Positions 35,001 to 44,862 of a stretch of DNA of 64,000 nt are shown here, piece by piece; the stretch's first letter is position 1, and each line of letters starts with the position of its first letter. The DNA is taken from positions 62,001 to 126,000 of the forward strand of contig VDFB02321265.1 in assembly GCA_007258455.2 (NCBI GenBank). The letters run 5' to 3'. Made by a program: the position numbers and the translations under genes. Origin of the DNA: Sequoia sempervirens. Lineage: Eukaryota > Streptophyta > Pinopsida > Cupressales > Cupressaceae. The notes beneath the pieces were generated by a model. That model searched no databases. It saw only the letters and a program-made list of their open reading frames with translations, and was not told the origin of the DNA.

Positions 35001-35262
35001 CTAAGGTCACCATCATCTCCCCTATCGGCAGATGAAATTTTGACGTAGCTGAATCCCAATGCTCTATCAATGTTGTCAACATGGCCCTATGGGCCTTAAT
35101 AATCGGGTACGAAAACAAGTGTAAAAGCCCTGCCTATGCTAGTGCCTCGTGATCCATGCCATTCATGGCCACTATGCAAATTTTCAACACCTCGGACTTC
35201 TGCTCATGCATCCCTAGTCTGTCAAATTCTTGCATCCATGTCCCACCAACTGTGTCAATCAT
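32076..35262 (-). pseudogene. Antisense plant mobile domain (PMD) gene with coiled coil
   Basis: A 3.2-kb minus-strand frame inside the Tat element, opposite in sense to gag-pol. Start chosen at ATG 35,262; stop TGA at 32,078-32,076. Residues about 55-400 carry PMD hallmarks: FHLPIGEMMVTLEDV followed by RILRLPIAG, VTLLQVWVWEHIRIGRL, and LHRPDTVMRQFGVR. Open stretches 34,242-33,958 and 33,738-33,538 are in the same frame as the start. The frame shifts in an (AG)n run at about 33,370-33,395. Beyond it a long Arg/Glu-rich coiled coil (for example RDEVIDLCAEIDRLQEEVTR) and a Gly, Tyr and Pro-rich tail (GGYQGTPSRDYQGTP) follow. Several TAGs sit where Gln is likely. GC content is clearly higher than in the surroundings. 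PMD proteins such as Arabidopsis MAIN and MAIL1 act in nuclear gene and transposon silencing; the role here is unknown. Confidence 0.85.
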
Positions 35263-36506
35263 TCCTTGTTTGTCTTTCTTCTTCCCCTTTTTTTCCTTTT
35301 CCTAGGTCTCAAGTCCCATTTCCTGTCTTTTCTTTTTCCCCTTTCTTTTCCTTCTTCCTCGCCTTGTCTGCCCTGCTTGGCTTGGGGTAGACCCGCCCGG
35401 GCACAGGCAGACCCACCACAGTCAGCAGATGGAACTGCCCGGGCACAAGCAGACCTGCCCAGGCCCTTGGGTGAGCCCACCCTGTGTGCGTGTGGACCCA
35501 CTTAGGCATGGGTAGACTCACCCCCGTACGTGGGAAGACTCGCCCCCATGCACGGGTGGACCTGCCTAGGCACAAGAGGACCCGCCTCGATCGCAAGTGG
35601 GCAGAGCCACCGTTTGGAGGGTGGGTATGCCCCTTTGCGGGGGGCCCAACCAATTTTTTTCTTCCTCCCTTTTTCTTTTTTTCCCTTGGGCGAAATTGCC
35701 CTCTTCTGGGGTATGTCTGCCCCCTCCCACCTACCCATTTAACCTAATAGACAATTCTACCCACCCCTTTGGCAACATCTAATTATTTCCACCTACCCAT
35801 TTTTCTAACCTCGCCCCCCAAACCCATATTTTCAAATTTTACTAAACTCAAACAAAATGATAAAAATCACAAAGTTGGGTTTCGGGCTAACCTGGCGTGG
35901 AACAAAACACTTGCTGTAGAGCCGTTGCACCTCGTCCGCCCGATGGATAATGTCGGTGTCGCAGTCATCCGACATCGTGCCCTCTTGTCCTCTCCCTCTC
36001 TTCTCCTCCCTCTCTTCCTCAACTGATAGCTGTTCAAATGAGGAGAGGTAATTCATAAAATTACCTTATATAACTTTCCCCCCTTTTTACCCTTTTAAAT
36101 GAAAGGAATTTTTTACCCTTTATTTAAAAAATTCTTCCTCTAACTAATTTATTCACCCTCTATCTTATCAGGGCCTCCATTTGCAAACTATGCATCCATT
36201 CAAAAGCCAATCTTCTCAATTTTTTTGTGCTCTTTCCAATGACATATACCACTCTATACTTTCGAGAAGTTTCCTGGGACCCATTTTCCTTCCCTATCCA
36301 CCTTCTCGAGGGGGCATACCCTACCATTCTCTTCCATTCCTCCATCATGGGCCTTCTCTTGTGAGACTGGGGCATCCCCTTTTGCTTCCCTCTATTTGGG
36401 AAGTTCATGCAACCTCTCCCATGTTGGGGTATCTCTTTTCTAGTTGCTTCCTCTATAGAGTCATCTGCATTTTATTTTCTTCAAAACACTATTATCCTAA
36501 CATTTT
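35263..36506 (-). other. Upstream region of antisense PMD gene, with GC-rich motif cluster
   Basis: Between the PMD start and the 3' LTR. At 35,380-35,640 the GC-rich words (GGTAGACCCGCCCGGGCAC, AGACCCGCC, TGGACCTGCC) of the 5' leader recur. Plus-strand frames across it are products of these repeats. On the minus strand a TTATATAAGG sequence at about 36,064-36,073 could serve as TATA box for the PMD gene, about 0.8 kb upstream of its ATG. That would leave room for a leader intron, but I could not define splice sites. Confidence 0.45.
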
Positions 36507-36520
36507 GAAGAGGGGAAAAA
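36507..36520 (+). other. Polypurine tract of Tat element
   Basis: GAAGAGGGGAAAAA immediately precedes the 3' LTR, the expected plus-strand primer site for reverse transcription. Confidence 0.85.
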
Positions 36521-37863
36521 TGTAGACATCCAAGTTTTACCACTTCCCTATGGTCAAACTCGTCTCCTTATTCATCCCTTTCCTCATCTATTTCATCCTC
36601 TTCGTTGGTATTAATTGCATCACACATTTAATTAATATTTCATCATCCGTATAAAGTTCCTAAAGTATTTATTTCAATAATTAAATACTTTTACCTTTTA
36701 CTTCTTTCCTCTCTAAATTAAATAAATACATCACTTTATTTAATTTAGTCATGTGACCCCTTTGAATTTAAATCAATTTTTAATTCCTTTTTTTCTCTCT
36801 CATTGTCACATCCTCCATAACCCACTTCTAATATGGATTAATTTAATTAATTCTAGATTAAGATGTGCACACATTAATCAAAAAAATTAATGTCACATCC
36901 TCACATCTCCCAATTTCTCCTTAATCTTCCATTAATCCTCCTAACCATGTGTTTGCACAACCTTAATCAAAGTCATTAGCCACATTTAGCATGCCTTTTT
37001 AGTCAACCTTTTAATTTTCCTTTCTTAGCATTGACCCTCTTTCCCATGTGAATTTAAAATTCACATTTATCCCTCTTAGAATCTCATTTTCCCATGCATC
37101 TTCTAGAATCTTTTGACTTGTCACATCAAGTCACATGTGGACAAGTGCTTCCCTTTTTGGAACCTTGTCTATTCCATGAGAAACTTCCAAGTCACATTTA
37201 TTTTCCCAACTACTTCTCCTTTTCCCATGGAGATTTTTGGGGAATTCTAAAATTCCTCAAAAGTCACTTTCATTCCCACTTGGAGACAAGAAGTTCCTTT
37301 TTGAGGAAATCTTCTCATCCCCCAAGGTACTTGCAAGGTACTTGTCCTTCCCCCACATCATGTACTCTCCTTCCACCTCACCTACACATCATCACATCCT
37401 TAGTCACTTCACATTCTACATGTCAAGATGTGAGGGCTTGTGAGTCTTCAACTCACCATAGCCCTTTATCTTGGCTTTGTTGGATAAATTTCAACCATTG
37501 AATTCTCTAGAGAATTCAAGTTCCTCTATAAATACTCCCTCTTTTCTCTCATTTAGGGAGTTCATGATTTTGCTACCAAACTCTTGCTAATTTGACATTT
37601 GAGCCATACTTAGCCAATTTTCACACTTTTCCTTCACCATCTTTGCATCCCATCTCACATATTTTTCCATAAAGAGGAGCATACACAACATCAAAGATCA
37701 AAGGGCCAACCAAAGGAGCAACTTAGCAAGGTATAATCATTTAGTCTATGTTTGTTAAGTTAACGTTTTTTCCCAATTTTGAGGTGTTAGGTGTTTGTTT
37801 TTGTTTTTTTTTCATATTTGTTGTTGTTGCACATTTTAGGATGAAGATTTTTACTCGATCACA
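36521..37863 (+). mobile_element. 3' LTR of Tat element
   Basis: Starts TGTAGACATCCAAGT and ends GATCACA. It is the partner of 18,145-19,460. It carries a 23-bp extra segment with a partial duplication (GGTACTTGCAAGGTACTTG near 37,326) absent from the 5' copy. Confidence 0.93.
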
Positions 37864-37868
37864 CCTTC
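37864..37868. other. Target-site duplication of Tat element, right
   Basis: CCTTC, identical to the left flank at 18,140-18,144. Confidence 0.9.
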
Positions 37869-38900
37869 CTAAACCCATCCCATTAACATTTAATAGTTCA
37901 GCCTATTTTCCATGATCCCCTCCTAGCCTATCACACAAATATCTACTACTCCATCCTATATTCCATTATCCCCTTCTACTCCCATCTTATTGCACCCTCT
38001 ATTATTTCACCCTATGTTCCATCATCCCCTCTTGTACTTGTCCCTTTATTCATTCTATGTTATACAATCTTTTTCCGCGTTTCATCCTATACAAATAATC
38101 TTACAAGAAACCTTTCCTTCCACTCATTATTGACCAAAAATCTTCTCCATTATTACTACACACCTCAAGTTCCCACTTCACATACTATAGTCAAACCCTA
38201 GCCAACTCCTAATTCACCATGTGTTCGATTATTCCCTCCTAATCCTATCCCATTAACCTCTAATATTTCATGCTATATTTTGTTATCCCATCCTAGCCTA
38301 TCCCATTAATCTTTACTAGTCCATCCTATGTTTCATTATCCCCTTCTATTCCCATCCCATTACCCTCTCTTATTTCACCCTATGTTTCATTATCCCCTCT
38401 TGGTCTTGTCCCATTATCTTACCCTAATTCATGCTATGTTCCTTTATTCCCTCCTAATCCCAACCCATTACCATCTAATAGTTTAACCTATGTTCTAGGA
38501 TCCCCTCTTGGACCATCCCACTAATCTCTACTAGTCCATTCTATGTTCCATTATCCCCTTCAACCCCCATCCCATTGTACCCTCCACTATTTCACCATAT
38601 GTTCCATTATCCCCACTTGGTCTTGTCTCTTTATCCCTTCTATGCTATACCACCTCCATCCAAATTTTATCCCATACATATACTGTTACAAGAAATCTTT
38701 CCTTCCACTCATTATTGACCAACTCACTTCTCCATTATTGTTGTACACCTCAATAACCAACTTCATGTGCTATAGTCAAACCCTAGACACATCCTAATTC
38801 ATCCTATGTTCCATTATCCCCTCTTGGTCTTGTCCCATTTCCCCCTTCTAGTCTTATCCCATTATCCTCCTCATTCACCCTATACCCATATTCACCCTAT
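37869..38900 (+). repeat. Satellite array, right of the Tat element
   Basis: Continuation of the array at 17,735. The landmark TTACAAGAA(A/C)TTTCC recurs at 38,101 and 38,685, 584 bases apart, each followed by CACTCATTATTGACC. Within a unit the phrases CTATGTTCCATTATCCCC and TTGTCCCATTA recur every 60-80 bases, so the unit has internal substructure. Confidence 0.8.
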
Positions 38901-40426
38901 GCACTCATCTATATCTTCACAATTGTTGGCATCATCTCTCTTAAAATCTAGGAGGACAGTTACATCCACTATTCCATATTTCCAGACAAGAAAAATATGA
39001 CTGTCCATCCCGAGTATTGTGCCAACAACCACTATTATTGATCTTGCACGATGATGCATGATTTGGGCTATTCTTGTGATCAGGAATAATGAGTTCAATT
39101 GAAGTCTCCAAGTATCAAATCTTACTCACGTGTTACCCTTATGTCTCTACCCCTTATGGTCATGATCATTGTCCTTGTATCCATTATTTTTGAACATTGG
39201 GGTGTAGGGGTGTTTGTTTATGTAGATTGAGTTGGATGCCCTATATGAAGCATGACATTTGAAAGCATGTCTCAAATGAAACTTCAAGCATGATATACAC
39301 ACTAGTACCTGTATTACAATTATGTTCAATATAATTCATGTGTTTCATTATTCACTGAGAAAGTGGCCCACAATGGGATTCATACATGTATCAATTCTTT
39401 AAGGCAGTCCTAATCATCATCATCCCCATATCATCCCCATATCATCCCCATCCACCACCACTGATTTTATCCTTACCTACAACTTCCATAATTATATAGA
39501 TGTCATGCTTAGATGTCTCCTTGGAATTGGTTCTAAGCATCCATCCTCCCTACCTTCATCCAATCCCAATCCATCTCGTTTTTCTTATCCTTCCCCTTCC
39601 TTTGACAAAAAAAACCAAGCCTTTAGCCAAAATTCCCCTCCAAATAATTTTCAAGGTGCTCATCATCATCCTCAATTTACCAATCCATGGAAGCTTCCAC
39701 TTCTTATTCCACTTGTACATATCCCAAATTCTTAAAATCCACATCACCCCTCTATTACCAAGAAAAGTAATCCCATGTCTCTCATAATAACTTCCTCCTA
39801 GGACTATTTACAAAGGTGGTTGTTTCCCAATGCAAAAAAAAAGTGGTGCAATCTTCCCATATCGTGCATCCATCTTCATCACCCCCACATCAAGATAAAC
39901 CATAATACCCTAAATATTATGAATCCCCTATCAATCCATCTATCCAAGTTGAAGAGTCTATAAAACCTTCCTCCCTCATCACACCATCTATATCAAATGA
40001 ACTATGTCCATATCCTAATCCAAAGCATGCTAACATAGATTCCCCTCGATATAAAGATCAAGGAAATCCTTCTCCTCCATCATATGATCCCCTTCCATAT
40101 CATGATCCCATTTCCAATAAAGAACATATCCCTTCCATCTCATCTAATGATATCTTTCCATCTCAAGAGAAAGATATCCCTTCATCCCATTCTCACAATC
40201 CCCTCTCCCCCACTTCATCTAATGACATCCTTTCGTGTTTAGATCAAAGCACCTCTTCCACTCCGTTGTATGATCACTCTCAATATGTGGTCTCAAAGTA
40301 CACCTTCCATCCAATCTAATGATCCTCTACCCCTCATGATAAAAAAATCCCTCCCTCTTCATGTCATGATCCCCTTCCATCTCATAACCAAGACCACACT
40401 ATACCATCAACCCAATCCCAACATAA
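38901..40426 (+). other. CT-rich region with a broken Pro/Ser-rich frame
   Basis: From about 39,500 to 40,310 the plus strand reads as Ser, Pro, His and Asn-rich text (for example FDKKNQAFSQNSPPNNFQG), interrupted by a few stops and shifts. It may be an old gag or a low-complexity host exon. No conserved domain was seen, and CT-rich composition alone can keep frames open. Confidence 0.25.
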
Positions 40427-40590
40427 TAGTATAGAGAAGACAATGAACTGTTTGAGAAAATGCCTCAAAGAAATGCAGTCTCATGGTGATGGAATGCCAT
40501 GAAAATTTTGTTTTCCATATAATTCCATCACCATGAGACCACATTTCTTTGGGGAAATTTTTCAAACAGTTCATTTCCTTCTCTATGCTA
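40427..40590. repeat. Inverted duplication of a PPR motif (hairpin, 69-bp arms)
   Basis: Left arm 40,427-40,495 and right arm 40,522-40,590 are reverse complements at 60 of 69 positions, with a 26-base loop. Both arms are derived from a pentatricopeptide-repeat gene. The left arm on the plus strand reads ELFEKMPQRNAVSW. The right arm on the minus strand reads LVDMYEKCGSIEK, then ELFEKFPQRNVVSW after one frame change. Both are classic PLS-type PPR text (organelle RNA-binding proteins). Both arms share the same six-base TGATGG insertion after the Trp codon, so duplication followed that mutation. PPR-like sequence continues to about 40,650 on the right only. A transcript would fold into a long hairpin suitable for Dicer-like processing. 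Expression is unproven. Confidence 0.75.
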
Positions 40591-40837
40591 CCACATTTTT
40601 CATACATGTCTACCAAAGCATTTCATCAAATAGTTCATTTCCTTGTTGCTATGGATAAAATCCTAAAATAGGTGCTTTTGAACAAGCTATGGATAGGGAA
40701 AATAGAAAGCATAATAGTAAGAAATATATAGTTTAATAAGTACTTAAAATTTTGTTGATTTTCTCATACATTATAAGCCATGACTTGCATCACTATTCTA
40801 GTTTTTATGATTGAATAATTTGTTGTTTTATTTTCAA

Positions 40838-41230
40838 ATGATGCAACCGGAAACAACTCCCAATGTTGATATGGAAATGGAGTGTGGTGTATCTTATGCA
40901 ATAGACAACTCGATGGATCTCACAGGGGTATGAGGCAGATTTGTAAATTTCAAATTACATTCGTTGTTATAGCTGTTTATTATTGAAAAATATAATGATT
41001 ATTGATTTTTAGTTTAATTTCTATTTGGATGGTTTCTATAGGACTTTGGGATGCTAGAGCCTGAGCATGCAGATCTTTCAATTGAGGAGAGAGATCATTT
41101 GGAGGCGATAAGTGATTATTTTGTTAAATATATCCTTTTTTATAATGTAATTTCTATATATTAATGTCTTTACTTTTTATTTTAACAGTTGAAGCTTGAT
41201 CAAGAACTAAATAGGAGGAGAAACCTTTGA
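40838..41230 (+). pseudogene. Candidate three-exon 3' gene end, unknown product
   Basis: Exon A 40,838-40,927 (30 codons, MMQPETTPNVDMEMECGVSY...) ends at donor GGG|GTATGAG. Exon B 41,042-41,122 follows acceptor TTTCTATAG and reads DFGMLEPEHADLSIEERDHL. Exon C 41,189-41,230 follows TTTTATTTTAACAG and reads LKLDQELNRRRNL then TGA. All three are in phase 0, which chance would rarely give. The donor after exon B (GTTAAATA) is weak. Downstream to about 41,460 is UTR-like. I do not recognise the protein. Upstream exons are not evident, and the PPR hairpin lies 250 bases before exon A. It could be a host gene 3' end or a transduced fragment. Confidence 0.35.
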
Positions 41231-41781
41231 GTTCAAAGTAAATGAGTATCATACGCATCTCCATCCCCCCGACCAACAGAGGCCACCATTTTTTTTCCTT
41301 CACCTGGAGGGCAATGAAGTTTGATTGGGGTCCTTTGTTGTATGCTGCATGGCATTTTTGGACATATTTTGTATTGCATATACTTGGAATTTTATGCGTA
41401 TATGACATTATTGTAAGCCTATATGACTATTTTGTATATATTTTCTACTTATATTGACATATATTGATGTATGCCTAAATGGATATTTGGTTAATATACA
41501 TCTTTTTTATTGATGGTGTCCATATTTTCATTCTGAATCCACGCTTCAGTAGATATTTGTAGATGGTTTAAATTAAATATTTAAAATCCAAGTGTTTTCC
41601 ATGCACTCTTCTTTTCTATAATTGTAAATATATAATCAAGTTTGAACATTATTCTCCTAAAAGATTATTGAACATTAAATCAATCATATGAATATAGTAA
41701 TGCTTCATGCTTCATGTGCTTCACAAAGGAAGTTCATGTGTATGTTTCATGATTTATATCATTGAGGAAGACATCTACCAT
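41231..41781. other. 3'-UTR-like and AT-rich spacer
   Basis: AT-rich, no gene. The first 230 bases may be the untranslated tail of the candidate gene before it. Confidence 0.35.
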
Positions 41782-44650
41782 TCCATGGTTTTTGAGTAAT
41801 CACTCATCAAAGTTTGTTGCCCCTTTGCACTTTGGTCTCTTAAGAGATTTCTTCGATACAATGTAGCTCAGATTGCTCCGGAATGTTTGGGTGTGAAACA
41901 AGACCTTGCCTACATAAACCCACCCATCCAAACATGTTGGAATAGTCATTTTGGTTGTATGATGAACATAACGAAAGTTACACCACTTTGCAACTTTACA
42001 CTATACAACTGACTCGTTTTCCATCAACTAAAAACTCTTCACCAAGGGTAAACGACTTAGAGCTATAAAAAATTGAGAGAGGTTATTGTATAATGGCCCT
42101 ATGTGATCCTGTAGCCTTAGATGGAATGTTTCTAAGTGCCATGATTTTTGAGTAATCACTTGTCAAAGTTTTCTGCCCCTTTGCACTTTGGTCTATTAAG
42201 AGACTTCACTGGTATAATGTAGCTTAGACTATTTTGGCATGTTTGGGTGTGAAATAAAACCTTTCCTAGCATAAACCACCCATCTAGATGTGTTGGAATA
42301 GTTAGTTCGATTGTATGACAAACAAAATTAAAGTTACACCACTTTGCAACTTTACACTACATGCAATTGACCTATTTTCCATCAACTGAAAACTCTTCAC
42401 CGTGGGAAAATGACTTAGAGCTATCAAAAATTGAAAGAGATTATTGTAGAAGGGCCCTACATGATCCTGTAGCCTCAAACATAATTTTTTTAAATGCCAT
42501 AGTTTCTGAGTAATCTCTTGTCAAAGTTTTATGCCCCATTGCACTTTGGTCTCTTAAGAGACTTCACTAGTACAATGTAGCTCATACTATTTCAGAATGT
42601 TTGGGTGTGAAACAAGACCTTTCCTACCATAAAACCACCCATTCAAATGTGTTGGAAGAGTTAGTTTGGTTGTATGATGAACAAAATGAAAGTTACACCA
42701 CTTTGCAACTTTACACTACATGCAACTGACCCATTTTCCATCAACTGAAAAATATTCACCACGGGAAAATAACTTAAAGCTATCAAAAATCGAGAGAGGT
42801 TATTGTAGAGGGGCCCTACATGATCCTGTAGCTTTAGAAAAAATGTTTCTAAGTGCCACATTTTTTGAGTAATCGCTTGTCGAAGTTTGCTGCCCCTTTG
42901 CACTTTGGTCTCTAAGAGACTTCACTGGTACAATATAGCTCAAACTGTTTTGGCATGTTTGGGTACAAAATAGGACCTTGCCTAGTATAAACCCACCTAT
43001 CAGGGCATGTTAGAACATTCAGTTTGATTGTATAATGAACATAACGAAAGTTACATCACTTTGCAACTTTACACTACATGCAACTGACCCATTTTCCATC
43101 AACTAAAAATTCTTCACCTCGGGAAAATAACTTAGAGATATCAAAAACTGAGAGAGGTTATTGTAGAGGGGCCCTACATGATATTTTAGACTTAGATGAA
43201 ATGTTTCTAAGTGCCACGGTTTCTGAGTAATCTCTCATCAAAGTTTTTTGCCCCTTTGCACTTTGGTCTCTTAAGAGACTTCGCCGGTACAATGTATCTC
43301 ATACTATTTTGACATGTTTGGGTGTGAAGAAAAACCTTTCCTAGCATAAACCCACCCATCCAAACATTTTGGAATAGTTGGTTTGATCGTAGGAAAAACA
43401 AAACAAAAGTTACACCACTTTGCAACTTTACACTACATGCAACTGACCTATTTTCTATCAACTAAAAACTCTTCACCATGGGCAAACAACTTAGAGCTAT
43501 CAAAAATCAAGAGAGGTTATTGTAGAGGGGCCTTATGTGATCCCGTAGCCTTAGAAAAAATGTTTCTAAGTGCCACAAATTTCTGAGTAATCACTCATTG
43601 AATTTTTCTTCCCTTTTGCACTTTAGCCTCTTAAGTGACTTCACCAGTACAATGTACCTTAGACTGTTTTGGCATGTTTGGGTGTGAAAAAAGACCTTTC
43701 CTAGAATGAACCCACCCATTCAGACGTGTTGGAACAGTTAGTTCGATTGTATGACGAACAAAATGAAAGTTACACCACTTTGCAACTTTACACTACATGC
43801 AACTAACCTATTTTTCATCAACTAAAAACTCTTCACCATGGACAAATGACTTAGAGCTATCAAAAACCAAGAGAGGTTATTGTAGAGGGTCCCTACGTGA
43901 TCTCATAGTCTCATATGTAATGTTTCTAAGTTCCACAATTTTTGAGTAATCGCTCGTCGAAGTTTTCTGCCCCTTTACAGTTTGGTCTCTTAAGAGACTT
44001 CACCAGTACAATATAGCTCAAACTATTTCAACATGTTTGGGTGTGAAACAAGACCTTTCCTAGCATAAAACCACCCATTTAGACATTTTGGAATAGTCAG
44101 TTTGGTCGTATGATGGATAGAATGAAAGTTACACCACTTTGCAACTTTGCAACTTTACACTACGTGCAACTGACTCATTTTTTATCAACTGAAAACTCTT
44201 CACCAAGGGAAAATGACTCCAAGCTATCAAAAAATGAGAGCTTATTGTACAGGGGCCCTATGTGATCTCGTAGCCTCAGAAGGAATGTTTGTAAGTGCTA
44301 TGGTTTTTGAGTAATCACTTTTCAAAGTTTGTTTCCCCTTTGCACTTTGGTCTCTTAAGAGACTTCACTAGTACAATGTAGCTCAGATTGTTCTGACATA
44401 TTTGGGTGTGAAACAAGACCTTGTCTTGAATAAACCCACCCATTCATACATGTTGGAACAATTGGTTTGGTCACATGACAAAAAGAACAAAAGTTACACC
44501 CCTTTGCAACTCTGCACTACTTGTATTTGACCATTTTTCCATCAATTGAAAAGCTAACACCATGGGAAAATGCCTCAGAGATACTTGAGAGAGAGAGTCC
44601 AGACGTGTTGGGAGAGTTGGTTTGGTTGTATGATGAATATCCAGACATGT
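41782..44650 (+). repeat. Tandem array of about eight 358-bp units
   Basis: The phrase TTGCACTTTGGTCTCTTAAGAG recurs near 41,825, 42,181, 42,539, 42,898, 43,256, 43,616, 43,976 and 44,339, a spacing of 354-363 bases. Each unit also has GAAAGTTACACCACTTTGC and ACTGACCCATTTTCCATCAA. Units diverge by visible point changes throughout, and the last is truncated and followed by shorter partial copies. Short minus-strand frames containing VACSVKLQ recur because of the repeat and are not genes. Confidence 0.92.
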
Positions 44651-44857
44651 TGGAATAGTTGGTTTGTTTGTATGATGAATAGAACGAAAGTTACACCCCT
44701 TTGCAACTTTACACTGCTTGCATTTCACCCTTTTTCCATCAATTGAAAATTTGAAACCATGGGAAAATACCTCAGAGATACCTAAGAGAGAGAGTGAGCG
44801 ACCCGAGAGGGAGGGAGAGAGGGAGTGTGAGAGAGGGGGTTAGAGTGAGATATTTTT
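44651..44857 (+). repeat. Partial satellite units and GA-rich repeat, left of gypsy insertion
   Basis: Truncated pieces of the 358-bp unit, then AGAGAGAGTG and GGGAGGGAGAGAGGGAG runs. The same GA-rich sequence resumes at 58,684 beyond the inserted element. Confidence 0.7.
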
Positions 44858-44862
44858 CTAGG
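44858..44862. other. Target-site duplication of gag-only gypsy element, left
   Basis: CTAGG, repeated exactly at 58,684-58,688. Confidence 0.88.

Larger units (their letters stand above)
18145..37863 (+). mobile_element. Complete 19.7-kb Ty3/gypsy Tat-lineage LTR retrotransposon with antisense PMD gene
   Basis: Bounded by LTRs of 1,316 and 1,343 bp with TG...CA ends and a perfect 5-bp target duplication. Order on the plus strand: 5' LTR; 2.7-kb repeat-rich leader; gag; aspartic protease; G-patch-like linker; reverse transcriptase; RNase H; a second, archaeal-type RNase H; integrase; a 2.3-kb spacer with tandem repeats; an antisense PMD gene; polypurine tract; 3' LTR. Dual RNase H together with very large size and a repeat-rich 3' region is characteristic of the Tat lineage (Ogre, Retand and relatives). 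By hand count the LTRs differ at about 20 positions in the first 350 bases, so the insertion is not recent. Many in-frame stops and at least two frameshifts show it is inactive. Confidence 0.93.

Noticed and set aside
35136..35782. Overlapping open frames on both strands
   Set aside because: They arise from the GC-rich repeat cluster, which lacks stops by composition; no conserved domain.
42661..43586. Short frames sharing VACSVKLQ text
   Set aside because: They recur because the 358-bp satellite unit recurs; each is interrupted at a different place.
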